A DNA stretch of 64,000 nt, taken from positions 3,844,001 through 3,908,000 of the forward strand of contig NZ_CP011132.1 in assembly GCF_000981805.1 (NCBI RefSeq), in the 5' to 3' direction. This stretch comes from Citrobacter amalonaticus Y19. Its GTDB lineage: Bacteria; Pseudomonadota; Gammaproteobacteria; Enterobacterales; Enterobacteriaceae. This document shows positions 54,594 through 63,230 of this stretch, piece by piece. The number at the start of each line of letters is the position of its first letter. Position 1 is the stretch's first letter. Under the pieces are notes generated by a model. The model saw nothing but the letters and a program-made list of their open reading frames with translations, did not search any database and was not told the DNA's origin. A program made the translations under genes and the position numbers.

Positions 54594-54622
54594 AAAAGGC
54601 CGGATTCTCCGGCCTTTTTTAT
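54594..54622 (+). terminator. Intrinsic terminator of accBC
   Basis: AAAAGGCCGG-ATTCT-CCGGCCTTTTTT: 10-bp stem with T-run, 16 bp after the accC stop. Confidence 0.95.
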
Positions 54623-54685
54623 TTCTGGGGGTCATCAATCCCATAAGGTACAATCCCCGCTTTCTTTTTCCACAAGGGACAAAAA

Positions 54686-54928
54686 ATGGACAACCGTTTT
54701 GTTCAGGCCCACAAAGAGGCGCGCTGGGCGCTGTGGCTGACCCTTCTCTATCTTGCCGCGTGGTTAGTGGCTGCTTACTTACCTGATTCGGCGATCGGCT
54801 TTACTGGCCTGCCGCACTGGTTTGAACTGGCCTGTCTGCTGACACCGCTGATCTTCATTTTACTGTGCTGGGCCATGGTGAAATTTATCTACCGTGACAT
54901 TCCCCTGGAGGATGACGATGCAGCTTGA
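54686..54928 (+). CDS. yhdT: Small membrane protein YhdT (DUF997)
   Basis: 80-aa inner-membrane protein with two hydrophobic segments (about 14-33 and 46-67) and an acidic tail DDDAA. It is always placed just before panF in relatives, suggesting a helper role for the pantothenate transporter, but no function is shown. Its stop overlaps the panF start by 11 bp. Confidence 0.92.
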   Translation: MDNRFVQAHKEARWALWLTLLYLAAWLVAAYLPDSAIGFTGLPHWFELACLLTPLIFILLCWAMVKFIYRDIPLEDDDAA

Positions 54929-56369
54929 AGTCATTCTGCCGCTGGTTGCCTATCTGGTTGTGGTGTTTGGCCTCTCTGTCTACGCCATGCGTAAACGGCA
55001 AACCGGCGCTTTTCTGAATGAATATTTCCTCGGCAGCCGTTCGATGGGCGGTATTGTGCTGGCGATGACGCTGACCGCCACCTACATCAGCGCCAGTTCG
55101 TTTATCGGTGGACCTGGTGCTGCCTATAAATATGGGTTGGGCTGGGTGCTGCTGGCCATGATTCAGCTCCCCGCCGTCTGGCTGTCGCTGGGGATCCTCG
55201 GTAAGAAATTCGCCATCCTTGCCCGTCGCTATAATGCCGTGACCCTCAACGACATGCTGTTCGCCCGCTACCAGAGTCGCCTTCTGGTGTGGCTGGCGAG
55301 CCTCAGTTTGCTCGTGGCGTTTGTCGGCGCCATGACCGTGCAGTTCATTGGTGGCGCGCGCTTGCTGGAAACCGCCGCAGGTATTCCCTATGAAACAGGC
55401 TTGCTGATTTTCGGCATCAGCATTGCGCTGTATACCGCGTTCGGCGGCTTTCGTGCCAGCGTACTTAACGACACCATGCAGGGACTGGTAATGCTGATTG
55501 GCACCATCGTGCTGCTGGTCGGTATCGTGCACGCCGCTGGCGGCCTGAGCCACGCCGTAGAGACCTTAAACGCCATCGACCCGAAACTGGTTTCGCCACA
55601 GGGTGCCGATGACATTCTGTCTCCGACCTTTATGACCTCATTCTGGGTGCTGGTGTGCTTTGGCGTGATCGGCCTGCCGCATACGGCAGTGCGCTGCATC
55701 TCCTACAAAGACAGCAAAGCCGTACACCGGGGAATTATCATCGGCACCATCGTGGTGGCGATCCTGATGTTCGGTATGCACCTTGCTGGCGCACTGGGCC
55801 GAGCGGTGATCCCCGACCTGACGGTGCCGGATCTGGTTATCCCAACGCTGATGGTGAAAGTACTGCCGCCTTTTGCCGCCGGGATCTTCCTTGCCGCGCC
55901 GATGGCAGCCATTATGTCGACGATCAACGCCCAGTTACTGCAAAGTTCCGCTACGATCATTAAAGATCTCTATCTCAACATCCGCCCGGAGCAGTTGCAG
56001 AATGAGACACGACTGAAGCGAATGTCGGCAATGATCACCCTGATCTTAGGCGCACTGTTACTGCTTGCCGCCTGGAAACCGCCAGAGATGATTATCTGGC
56101 TGAACCTGCTGGCGTTTGGCGGTCTGGAAGCGGTGTTCTTATGGCCGCTGGTGCTCGGCCTTTACTGGGAACGCGCGAACGCGACCGGTGCGCTGAGTGC
56201 GATGATTGTCGGCGGCGCGCTGTACGCGATTCTCGCCACCTTTAACGTTCAGTACCTGGGCTTCCACCCGATTGTGCCCTCGCTACTGCTAAGTTTGTTG
56301 GCTTTCCTGGTGGGAAACCGTTTCGGTTCTCCTGTCCCACAAGCCACTGTATTGACTACTGATAAATAA
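54918..56369 (+). CDS. panF: Sodium/pantothenate symporter PanF
   Basis: Sodium:solute symporter family transporter that takes up pantothenate for coenzyme A synthesis. About 12-13 membrane segments over 483 aa, with the SSS motif GGFRASVLNDTMQGLVM (about 172-188). Start 54918 (MQLEVILPL) follows GGAGG at seven bases; the frame from 54894 would add eight residues inside yhdT and is unlikely. Confidence 0.96.
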   Translation: MQLEVILPLVAYLVVVFGLSVYAMRKRQTGAFLNEYFLGSRSMGGIVLAMTLTATYISASSFIGGPGAAYKYGLGWVLLAMIQLPAVWLSLGILGKKFAILARRYNAVTLNDMLFARYQSRLLVWLASLSLLVAFVGAMTVQFIGGARLLETAAGIPYETGLLIFGISIALYTAFGGFRASVLNDTMQGLVMLIGTIVLLVGIVHAAGGLSHAVETLNAIDPKLVSPQGADDILSPTFMTSFWVLVCFGVIGLPHTAVRCISYKDSKAVHRGIIIGTIVVAILMFGMHLAGALGRAVIPDLTVPDLVIPTLMVKVLPPFAAGIFLAAPMAAIMSTINAQLLQSSATIIKDLYLNIRPEQLQNETRLKRMSAMITLILGALLLLAAWKPPEMIIWLNLLAFGGLEAVFLWPLVLGLYWERANATGALSAMIVGGALYAILATFNVQYLGFHPIVPSLLLSLLAFLVGNRFGSPVPQATVLTTDK

Positions 56370-56380
56370 AGAGTTTTGCC

Positions 56381-57262
56381 ATGCCATGGATCCAATTAAA
56401 ACTGAATACGACGGGCGCTAACGCGGAAGAGTTGAGCGACGCCCTGATGGAAGCGGGTTCCGTTTCTATCACCTTCCAGGACACGCACGATACACCGGTT
56501 TTTGAGCCATTGCCGGGCGAAACCCGTCTGTGGGGCGACACCGACGTCATTGGTCTGTTTGATGCAGAAACCGACATGAAAGACGTCGTCGCTATCCTGG
56601 AACAACATCCGCTGTTGGGTGCCGGTTTCACGCACAAAATCGAACAACTGGAAGATAAGGACTGGGAACGCGAGTGGATGGATAACTTCCACCCGATGCG
56701 TTTTGGCGAACGCCTGTGGATCTGCCCAAGCTGGCGCGATGTGCCGGATGAAAACGCCGTCAACGTCATGCTCGACCCCGGCCTGGCATTTGGTACCGGC
56801 ACCCACCCCACCACCTCACTGTGCCTGCAGTGGCTCGACGGCCTTGATTTAACCGGCAAGACCGTCATCGACTTTGGCTGCGGTTCTGGCATCCTGGCGA
56901 TTGCCGCGCTGAAACTGGGCGCAGCGAAAGCGATCGGTATCGATATCGACCCGCAGGCCATTCAGGCCAGTCGTGATAACGCCCAGCGTAACGGCGTGTC
57001 AGAACGTCTGGAACTCTATCTGCCGCAGGATCAGCCAGACGCCATGAAAGCCGACGTGGTGGTCGCCAACATCCTGGCTGGCCCATTACGCGAACTGGCA
57101 CCGTTAATCAGCGTGCTGCCCGTTACAGGCGGTCTGCTGGGCCTTTCCGGTATCCTTGCCAGTCAGGCCGACAGCGTGTGCGAAGCCTATGCCGATCTCT
57201 TCACCCTCGATCCGGTCGTTGAGAAAGAAGAATGGTGTCGCATTACCGGTCGTAAGCAGTAA
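56381..57262 (+). CDS. prmA: Ribosomal protein L11 methyltransferase PrmA
   Basis: Trimethylates L11 at its N terminus, Lys3 and Lys39. It has an N-terminal substrate-recognition domain (about 1-60), a linker helix and a SAM-dependent methyltransferase domain with motif I VIDFGCGSGILAIAALKLGA (about 162-181), and VVANILAGPL (NxL-type motif). It is 293 aa, as in E. coli. It follows panF after 11 bp. Confidence 0.97.
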   Translation: MPWIQLKLNTTGANAEELSDALMEAGSVSITFQDTHDTPVFEPLPGETRLWGDTDVIGLFDAETDMKDVVAILEQHPLLGAGFTHKIEQLEDKDWEREWMDNFHPMRFGERLWICPSWRDVPDENAVNVMLDPGLAFGTGTHPTTSLCLQWLDGLDLTGKTVIDFGCGSGILAIAALKLGAAKAIGIDIDPQAIQASRDNAQRNGVSERLELYLPQDQPDAMKADVVVANILAGPLRELAPLISVLPVTGGLLGLSGILASQADSVCEAYADLFTLDPVVEKEEWCRITGRKQ

Positions 57263-57271
57263 TCTTCCCCC

Positions 57272-57302
57272 AAACGTGGTCTCATCGCAGGCCACGTTTT
57301 TC
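57272..57302 (+). terminator. Intrinsic terminator of panF-prmA
   Basis: AAACGTGG (57272-57279) / CCACGTTT (57292-57299) hairpin followed by TT, 9 bp after the prmA stop. Confidence 0.8.
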
Positions 57303-57405
57303 CGCATTTTCAATACACACGCCTGCCTCTTTCCGCGCTAAAATAGTCGCGTAACCCATTGAAGTTACAAATATAAAAATCTATTTTATTTAATGGAAGA
57401 ATGTT

Positions 57406-58146
57406 ATGAAGCCGTTTTTGAGCAAGGCAGCACTCCTGGCGTTAAGCATTATGCCGTTCACCGCGATGGCGTCGCACTGGAGCTATGAAGGTGAAGGCTC
57501 TCCGGAACACTGGAGCTCCCTCAATGAAGAATATAAAACCTGTCAGGCAGGCATGAATCAATCCCCGATTAACATTGATGCCACGCTAAAAGCACATCTA
57601 TCCCCACTCAGTATTCACTATCCCGATGGTCCGATAACGCTGACCAATAATGGGCATACGATCCAGGCCGGACTGAAAAGCACCACTGCGGATACCGTCT
57701 CTATAGATGGTGTTCCCTTCACGTTGCAACAATTCCACTTTCACACCCCGAGCGAAAACACCATCCACGGGAAACATTACGCGATGGAGATGCACCTTGT
57801 GCACAAAGATGCGAAAGGGGCGGTGACGGTCGTCGCAGTCATGTTCGATAAAGGTGCGGCTAACGCAGAGCTGGAAAAGCTCTGGGCAACGATGCCTGAG
57901 AAAGCGGATCAAGACGTGGAAATCACCGCGCAGATGGACCTCAACGCCTTGCTGCCTAAGAAGAAAACCTACTGGCGTTTCAGTGGTTCGCTCACCACAC
58001 CGCCCTGTTCTGAGGGCGTGACCTGGATTGTCCTTAAACATCCTCTGACGATCTCCACTGCGCAGCTGGAGAAATTTACTCATACCCTGCATCACGATAA
58101 CAGTCGCCCAACACAACCGCTCAACGGTCGGGTCGTGGTTGAATAA
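57406..58146 (+). CDS. Periplasmic alpha-type carbonic anhydrase
   Basis: Zinc enzyme interconverting CO2 and bicarbonate. A signal peptide (residues 1-22, cut after TAMA) predicts periplasmic export. Zinc ligands are His111 and His113 in QQFHFHTPSEN and His130 in MEMHLVH. The gate-keeper Glu117 and the substrate-pocket LTTPPCSEG are present. Cys46 and Cys201 can form the disulfide of bacterial alpha enzymes. It is 246 aa. It lies between prmA and dusB, where K-12 has no gene. GGAAGA precedes the ATG. The E. coli housekeeping enzymes are beta-type, so this is an accessory gene. Confidence 0.92.
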   Translation: MKPFLSKAALLALSIMPFTAMASHWSYEGEGSPEHWSSLNEEYKTCQAGMNQSPINIDATLKAHLSPLSIHYPDGPITLTNNGHTIQAGLKSTTADTVSIDGVPFTLQQFHFHTPSENTIHGKHYAMEMHLVHKDAKGAVTVVAVMFDKGAANAELEKLWATMPEKADQDVEITAQMDLNALLPKKKTYWRFSGSLTTPPCSEGVTWIVLKHPLTISTAQLEKFTHTLHHDNSRPTQPLNGRVVVE

Positions 58147-58200
58147 TCCCTTCACTGCGCAATCATCTGCTGAAATGAGAGCATAGTCACATTAAGTCAC

Positions 58201-58231
58201 GATAATCTGCTGATTAATTCAGCAGATTATC
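58201..58231. terminator. 13-bp perfect hairpin downstream of the carbonic anhydrase
   Basis: GATAATCTGCTGA (58201-58213) and TCAGCAGATTATC (58219-58231) with loop TTAAT. Only CTTGTC follows, so it is not a classical terminator; it may be a transcript 3' end or a protein site. Confidence 0.6.
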
Positions 58232-58403
58232 TTGTCAGCCCCCGTCGTCGCAAAGAAAAAATGAGAAGTTACGCAAAATTATATGCGTACAGATTTTCGT
58301 CACATTTTTATAATGCAATGATTTGTATAGCTAATTATTTAATGGCGTTTACTTTAACGGCGATTCTTTGATCCACCTCAGAGGATTGGTTAAAGTTTGG
58401 CCT

Positions 58404-58432
58404 TTCATCTCGTGCAAAAAATGCGTAATATA
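58404..58432 (+). promoter_or_regulatory. dusB-fis promoter
   Basis: -35-like TTTCAT (58404-58409), 17-bp spacer, -10-like TAATAT (58427-58432), then a GC-rich discriminator ACGCCGCC. This matches the stringently controlled, Fis-autorepressed fis promoter of E. coli as I remember it. Confidence 0.8.
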
Positions 58433-58470
58433 CGCCGCCTTGCAGTCACAGTATGGTCATTTCTTAACTC

Positions 58471-59436
58471 ATGCGCATCGGACAATACCAGCTTAGAAAT
58501 CGCCTGATCGCAGCGCCCATGGCTGGCATCACTGACAGACCTTTTCGGACGCTGTGTTATGAGATGGGAGCCGGATTGACCGTATCCGAGATGATGTCGT
58601 CTAACCCGCAGGTTTGGGAAAGCGACAAGTCCCGTTTACGGATGGTGCACGTTGATGAGCCAGGAATTCGCACGGTGCAAATTGCCGGTAGCGACCCTGT
58701 TGAGATGGCCGATGCCGCACGAATTAACGTGGAAAGCGGCGCCCAGATTATTGATATCAATATGGGGTGTCCGGCTAAAAAAGTGAATCGTAAGCTCGCA
58801 GGTTCAGCCCTCTTGCAGTACCCGGATTTAGTGAAGTCGATACTAACCGGGGTGGTTAATGCGGTGGACGTTCCTGTGACCCTGAAGATTCGCACCGGCT
58901 GGGCTCCGGAACATCGTAACTGCGTAGAGATTGCCCAACTGGCTGAAGACTGTGGCATTCAGGCTCTGACCATTCATGGACGCACCCGCGCCTGTTTGTT
59001 CAATGGAGATGCTGAGTACGACAGTATTCGGGCAGTTAAGCAGAAAGTTTCCATTCCGGTTATCGCGAATGGTGACATTACTGACCCGCTTAAAGCCAGA
59101 GCTGTGCTTGACTATACGGGGGCTGATGCCCTGATGATAGGCCGCGCAGCTCAGGGAAGACCCTGGATCTTTCGGGAAATCCAGCATTATCTGGACACTG
59201 GGGAGTTGCTATCCCCCCTGCCTCTGGCAGAGGTTAAGCGCTTGCTTTGTGCGCACGTTCGGGAACTGCATGACTTTTATGGCCAGGCAAAAGGGTACCG
59301 AATCGCGCGTAAACACGTCTCCTGGTATCTCCAGGAGCACGCTCCAAATGACCAGTTTCGGCGCACATTCAACGCCATTGAGGATGCCAGCGAACAGCTG
59401 GAGGCGTTGGAGGCATACTTCGAAAATTTTGCGTAA
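58471..59436 (+). CDS. dusB: tRNA-dihydrouridine synthase B
   Basis: FMN- and NADPH-dependent enzyme that reduces uridine 17 in tRNA D-loops. The catalytic Cys100 lies in INMGCPAKKVNRKLAGSALL; APMAGITDRPFR and the FMN-phosphate ANGDITD and GRAAQGRPW segments are present. It is 321 aa, as in E. coli. First gene of the dusB-fis operon; fis starts 25 bp later. Confidence 0.97.
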   Translation: MRIGQYQLRNRLIAAPMAGITDRPFRTLCYEMGAGLTVSEMMSSNPQVWESDKSRLRMVHVDEPGIRTVQIAGSDPVEMADAARINVESGAQIIDINMGCPAKKVNRKLAGSALLQYPDLVKSILTGVVNAVDVPVTLKIRTGWAPEHRNCVEIAQLAEDCGIQALTIHGRTRACLFNGDAEYDSIRAVKQKVSIPVIANGDITDPLKARAVLDYTGADALMIGRAAQGRPWIFREIQHYLDTGELLSPLPLAEVKRLLCAHVRELHDFYGQAKGYRIARKHVSWYLQEHAPNDQFRRTFNAIEDASEQLEALEAYFENFA

Positions 59437-59461
59437 ACAGAAATAAAGAGCTGACAGAACT

Positions 59462-59758
59462 ATGTTCGAACAACGCGTAAATTCTGACGTACTGACCGTT
59501 TCTACCGTTAACTCTCAGGATCAGGTAACCCAAAAACCCCTGCGTGACTCGGTTAAACAGGCACTGAAGAACTATTTTGCTCAACTGAACGGTCAGGATG
59601 TTAATGACCTCTATGAGCTGGTACTGGCTGAAGTAGAACAGCCCCTGTTGGACATGGTGATGCAATACACCCGTGGTAACCAGACCCGTGCTGCTCTGAT
59701 GATGGGCATCAACCGTGGTACGCTGCGTAAAAAATTGAAAAAATACGGCATGAACTAA
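59462..59758 (+). CDS. fis: Nucleoid-associated protein Fis
   Basis: Small dimeric DNA-bending factor that controls ribosomal promoters, DNA inversion and topology. It is 98 aa with an N-terminal beta-hairpin arm (about 1-26), dimer helices, and a C-terminal helix-turn-helix ([18 protein letters not shown] and KKLKKYGMN, about 70-98). The sequence appears identical to E. coli Fis. Confidence 0.99.
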
Positions 59759-59785
59759 TCTCGATTAGCTAATTGCTTGTTTAAA

Positions 59786-59820
59786 AAGGCGCTACTCGGC
59801 ATGGGGAAGCGCCTTTTTTA
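59786..59820 (+). terminator. Intrinsic terminator of dusB-fis
   Basis: AAGGCGCT (59787-59794) / AGCGCCTT (59808-59815) hairpin followed by a T-run, 28 bp after the fis stop. Confidence 0.93.
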
Positions 59821-59843
59821 TACGCGTCTTTTGTGGAGCAGGT

Positions 59844-60728
59844 ATGAACTCTCGATTTGAACCACAGTACTTTGGTGACGAATCCGCGTCGATCATCCAC
59901 GGAGATGCACTGACAGAACTCAAAAAGCTCCCCGCCGAAAGCGTCGATTTAATCTTTGCCGACCCGCCTTACAATATCGGAAAGGATTTTGACGGCATGG
60001 TGGAGTCCTGGGACGAAGGCGTCTTTCTGGGCTGGTTGTTCGCATGCATAGAAGAGTGTCATCGGGTACTGAAAAAACAGGGCACGATGTACATCATGAA
60101 CAGCACCGAAAACATGCCGCATATCGATCTCAAATGCAGAACGCTGTTTACCATCAAAAGCCGAATCGTCTGGTCTTATGACAGTTCGGGCGTACAGGCT
60201 AAGAAATTCTTTGGTTCAATGTATGAACCCATCCTGATGATGGTCAAAGATGCCAGACAGTACACATTCAACAGTGACGCCATTCTGGTCGAGACCAAAA
60301 CGGGCGCGAAAAGAGCGCTAATCGACTACCGTAAAAACCCGCCACAGCCCTACAACACGCAAAAAGTTCCGGGCAACGTCTGGGAATTTCCCCGCGTACG
60401 ATATTTGATGGATGAATATGAAAACCATCCGACGCAAAAACCTGTCGCCCTGCTAAAGCGGATCATTCTGGCCTCCTCAAATCCTGGCGATACGGTGCTG
60501 GATCCCTTCGCCGGCAGCTTTACGACAGGTGCCGTGGCCGTGAAATCGGGGCGTAAATTCATTGGCATTGACGTCAATAACGAGTATGTAAAGATAGGGA
60601 TCAGACGACTGAACGTCAGCTCACACTACTCCCCGGAAGACCTGACGAAAGTCAAAAAGAGAAAAACCAAAAACCTGTCTAAAAAGAGCCGAACGGTGCC
60701 GAATGCGGTGAAGATCACAACAAAGTAA
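59844..60728 (+). CDS. yhdJ: Adenine-specific DNA methyltransferase YhdJ
   Basis: Solitary N6-adenine methyltransferase, in E. coli specific for the second A of ATGCAT. Beta-class motif order is visible: catalytic DPPY at 40-43 (IFADPPYNIG) comes before the SAM motif DPFAGSFTTG near residue 215. It is 294 aa. No restriction enzyme gene is adjacent. GGAGCAGG precedes the ATG. C-terminal tail is basic (KVKKRKTKNLSKKSR). Confidence 0.95.
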   Translation: MNSRFEPQYFGDESASIIHGDALTELKKLPAESVDLIFADPPYNIGKDFDGMVESWDEGVFLGWLFACIEECHRVLKKQGTMYIMNSTENMPHIDLKCRTLFTIKSRIVWSYDSSGVQAKKFFGSMYEPILMMVKDARQYTFNSDAILVETKTGAKRALIDYRKNPPQPYNTQKVPGNVWEFPRVRYLMDEYENHPTQKPVALLKRIILASSNPGDTVLDPFAGSFTTGAVAVKSGRKFIGIDVNNEYVKIGIRRLNVSSHYSPEDLTKVKKRKTKNLSKKSRTVPNAVKITTK

Positions 60729-60809
60729 AAGCATTGTAAGCCTGCTTTTCAGCGTGCGTTTTTCGTGTATATTTCCTGCACGCTCGGGATGAATACGCAG
60801 GATTTGGCA

Positions 60810-60974
60810 ATGATTCGTAAGTATTGGTGGCTGGTTGTTTTTGCTGTCTCCGTTTTCCTTTTTGATGCATTACTGATTCAGTGGATTGAACTGCTCACCA
60901 CGGAAGTCGATAAATGTCGCAATATGGATTCTGTTAATCCACTCAAACTGGTCAACTGCACCGATCTGCAATAA
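60810..60974 (+). CDS. yhdU: Small membrane protein YhdU (DUF2556)
   Basis: 54-aa protein with one hydrophobic segment (about 5-27, WWLVVFAVSVFLFDALLIQW) and a short Cys-containing tail. Start 60810 (MIRKYWW) follows GCAGGATT; the longer frame from 60765 adds 15 unlikely residues. Function unknown. It lies between yhdJ and the convergent acrS, as in E. coli. Confidence 0.85.
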   Translation: MIRKYWWLVVFAVSVFLFDALLIQWIELLTTEVDKCRNMDSVNPLKLVNCTDLQ

Positions 60975-61015
60975 TGTGTGATTGATAAACGGGAGAAATA
61001 ATTATAGTGATTCTG

Positions 61016-61663
61016 TCACACCTTTTCCGGCGTTAATTGCATCACATTCCCGTCAGGGATTAACATCCTTAATACATTATCCACCAGCACCGGGGCCTGT
61101 TGATAAAGATTGTAGCGGGCGGAATTCATCAACCAGTTATTCACGATACCGCTAAAACTAGCGTGAATAATAATTAAGGCGACATCCAAATCCAGCGTTC
61201 TGGAAATCAATCCTTCCGCCATACTCGCCTGCAAGGCGTCACGTAATCCCTTTTGTCCAAATCCAATTTTCTCTCGTATTTCTTGCTCTGATATCATGCC
61301 CTCATGAAATTCACACTTATGATATAAAATTTGCAACAACGCCTGTTGTCGGGGAATTTCTGCAATATATTGCAATCCTGCAATGAGCTTCCCACGCAAC
61401 TGCTGTAAAGGGTTATCGCCCACATACGACGTTAATCGATCCTGAATGAGATCACGTAATGGCGGTTGCTGCTGCCAGAGTTCATTGAAAAGCTGCGTTT
61501 TGTTGTCGAAATGCCAGTAGATAGCGCCTCGTGTGACCTGGGCCGCGTCCGCAATGTCATTAAGCGTCGTGTTGCTAACGCCTCGCGTAGCAAACTGGAT
61601 GATCGCTGTTTCAATCAAATGTTGTCGCGTTTTCAACGCGTCGGCTTTTGTTCTCTTAGCCAT
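61016..61663 (-). CDS. acrS: TetR-family repressor AcrS (EnvR)
   Basis: Repressor of acrAB in E. coli, divergent from acrEF. The N-terminal helix-turn-helix (about 10-55, TTLNDIADAAQVTRGAIYWHFDNK) is the AcrR type. The C-terminal ligand domain (about 60-210) is more diverged. It is 215 aa against about 220 in E. coli. Confidence 0.93.
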   Translation of the reverse strand: MAKRTKADALKTRQHLIETAIIQFATRGVSNTTLNDIADAAQVTRGAIYWHFDNKTQLFNELWQQQPPLRDLIQDRLTSYVGDNPLQQLRGKLIAGLQYIAEIPRQQALLQILYHKCEFHEGMISEQEIREKIGFGQKGLRDALQASMAEGLISRTLDLDVALIIIHASFSGIVNNWLMNSARYNLYQQAPVLVDNVLRMLIPDGNVMQLTPEKV

Positions 61664-62055
61664 AGGTTATCGAATCAGAGGGATGATAAAAGAATACGAC
61701 GTTCGAGAATCGTCGATGAAAAATGACTGTATCATTTCATCCGTTCAGAGATGAAATAAAAGCCCCCTCTTCCGCACAAAACATTCAAATAAACACCACA
61801 AATAAAACATATTAAAATATTCACACCATAAATATATATTTCAAAATACATTAAGTCGCGACAAAACATAACAAAAAAAGTGAAAAAGAAAGAGCCTCTT
61901 TTTTGCTTTTACGTGCCGTAAGCCAGTGCATAAAATAAGTATTACTTACATCGCACGATAATAATTTGTAGGATAGCCAACTATTATTTCTTCGTGCACG
62001 TTATCGCCTTATCGTTACCGGTAAATAACGAGCTATTGGTTTTTAAGGAACAGTA
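61664..62055. promoter_or_regulatory. acrS-acrE divergent intergenic region
   Basis: 392 bp, very AT-rich from about 61740 to 62000, without a supported gene. H-NS silencing of acrEF is known in E. coli and the base composition fits. A near-perfect palindrome TAAGTA-T-TACTTA (61936-61948) could be the AcrS or another TetR-type operator. No confident promoter boxes were placed. Confidence 0.5.
61936..61948. promoter_or_regulatory. Candidate TetR-type operator upstream of acrE
   Basis: Six-bp arms TAAGTA and TACTTA around a central T, 108 bp before acrE. The arms resemble the direction and size of TetR-family sites but the exact AcrS consensus was not tested. Confidence 0.4.
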
Positions 62056-63219
62056 ATGACGAAACATGCCAGGTTTTCACTCCTGCCCTCATTTATCCTC
62101 ATCTCTGCTGTGTTACTTGCCGGTTGTAACGATCAGGGAGATAAGCAAGCTCAGGCAACTGAACCGCAGGTGACCGTTCATGTGGTCACCACCGCGCCAT
62201 TGGCGGTAACGACCGAACTTCCCGGACGCACTTCTGCATTCCGCATCGCAGAGGTGCGTCCTCAGGTCAGTGGTATTGTTCTCAAAAGGAATTTCACCGA
62301 GGGCAGTGATGTTGAAGCCGGGCAGTCGCTGTATCAAATCGATCCTGCCACCTGGCAGGCGAGTTACGACAGCGCGAAAGGGGAACTGGCGAAAAGTGAA
62401 GCCGCTGCCGCTATCGCCCGTCTGACGGTGAAGCGCTATGTCCCGCTGGTAGGGACAAAATATATCAGTCAACAGGAATACGACCAGGCGATTGCGGATG
62501 CGCGTCAGGCCGATGCGGTAGTTATCGCCGCACAAGCCGCCGTTGAAAGCGCACGCATTAATCTTGCTTACACCAAGGTCACCTCGCCGATCGGTGGCCG
62601 TATTGGCAAATCCAGCGTTACTGAAGGCGCACTGGTGACCGACGGTCAGGCGACGGCACTGGCTACCGTACAGCAACTCGATCCTATCTATGTCGATGTC
62701 ACACAGTCCAGCAGCGACTTTATGCGTCTTAAGCAGTCCGTTGAACAGGGCAGTCTGCATAAGGACAGCGCCAGCAGCAGCGTCCAACTGGTGATGGAAA
62801 ATGGCACGGCGTATCCCCTGAAAGGGACACTGCAGTTCTCTGATGTCACGGTGGATGAAAGCACGGGTTCCATCACCCTTCGCGCCGTATTCCCTAACCC
62901 GCAGCATACTCTGCTGCCGGGGATGTTTGTTCGCGCGCGCATCGACGAAGGCGTTCAGCCAAACGCCATTCTGATCCCTCAGCAGGGCGTCACGCGTACG
63001 CCTCGCGGTGATGCAACAGTGCTGGTCGTCAATAACCAAAGCCAGGTTGAACAGCGCAACGTCATCGCGTCACAGGCCATCGGCGACAAATGGTTGATTA
63101 GCGAAGGCTTACAACCCGGCGAGGAGGTAATCGTCAGCGGAATACAAAAAGCCCATCCTGGCGTGAAAGTGAAAACCACCACGGATGCCAATACCCCTGC
63201 GGCGAAAGCGGCGCAATAA
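62056..63219 (+). CDS. acrE: Multidrug efflux membrane fusion lipoprotein AcrE
   Basis: Periplasmic adaptor of the AcrEF-TolC RND pump. A lipoprotein signal ends with the lipobox LLAGC, so Cys24 is the lipidated residue. A lipoyl domain (TTELPGRTSAFRIAEVRPQVSG), an alpha hairpin (about 95-165) and a beta barrel follow. It is 387 aa; AAGGAACAG precedes the ATG. acrF starts 12 bp downstream. Confidence 0.95.
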   Translation: MTKHARFSLLPSFILISAVLLAGCNDQGDKQAQATEPQVTVHVVTTAPLAVTTELPGRTSAFRIAEVRPQVSGIVLKRNFTEGSDVEAGQSLYQIDPATWQASYDSAKGELAKSEAAAAIARLTVKRYVPLVGTKYISQQEYDQAIADARQADAVVIAAQAAVESARINLAYTKVTSPIGGRIGKSSVTEGALVTDGQATALATVQQLDPIYVDVTQSSSDFMRLKQSVEQGSLHKDSASSSVQLVMENGTAYPLKGTLQFSDVTVDESTGSITLRAVFPNPQHTLLPGMFVRARIDEGVQPNAILIPQQGVTRTPRGDATVLVVNNQSQVEQRNVIASQAIGDKWLISEGLQPGEEVIVSGIQKAHPGVKVKTTTDANTPAAKAAQ

Positions 63220-63230
63220 GGTCACCGGAT

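Larger units (their letters stand above)
58147..58470 (+). promoter_or_regulatory. Carbonic anhydrase-dusB intergenic region
   Basis: It holds a 13-bp perfect hairpin (58201-58231, listed separately), a long AT-rich stretch (58255-58350) suited to Fis and IHF binding, and the fis-type promoter at 58404-58432. The nearest bases before dusB show no good ribosome site, as in E. coli, where dusB is weakly translated. Confidence 0.6.
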
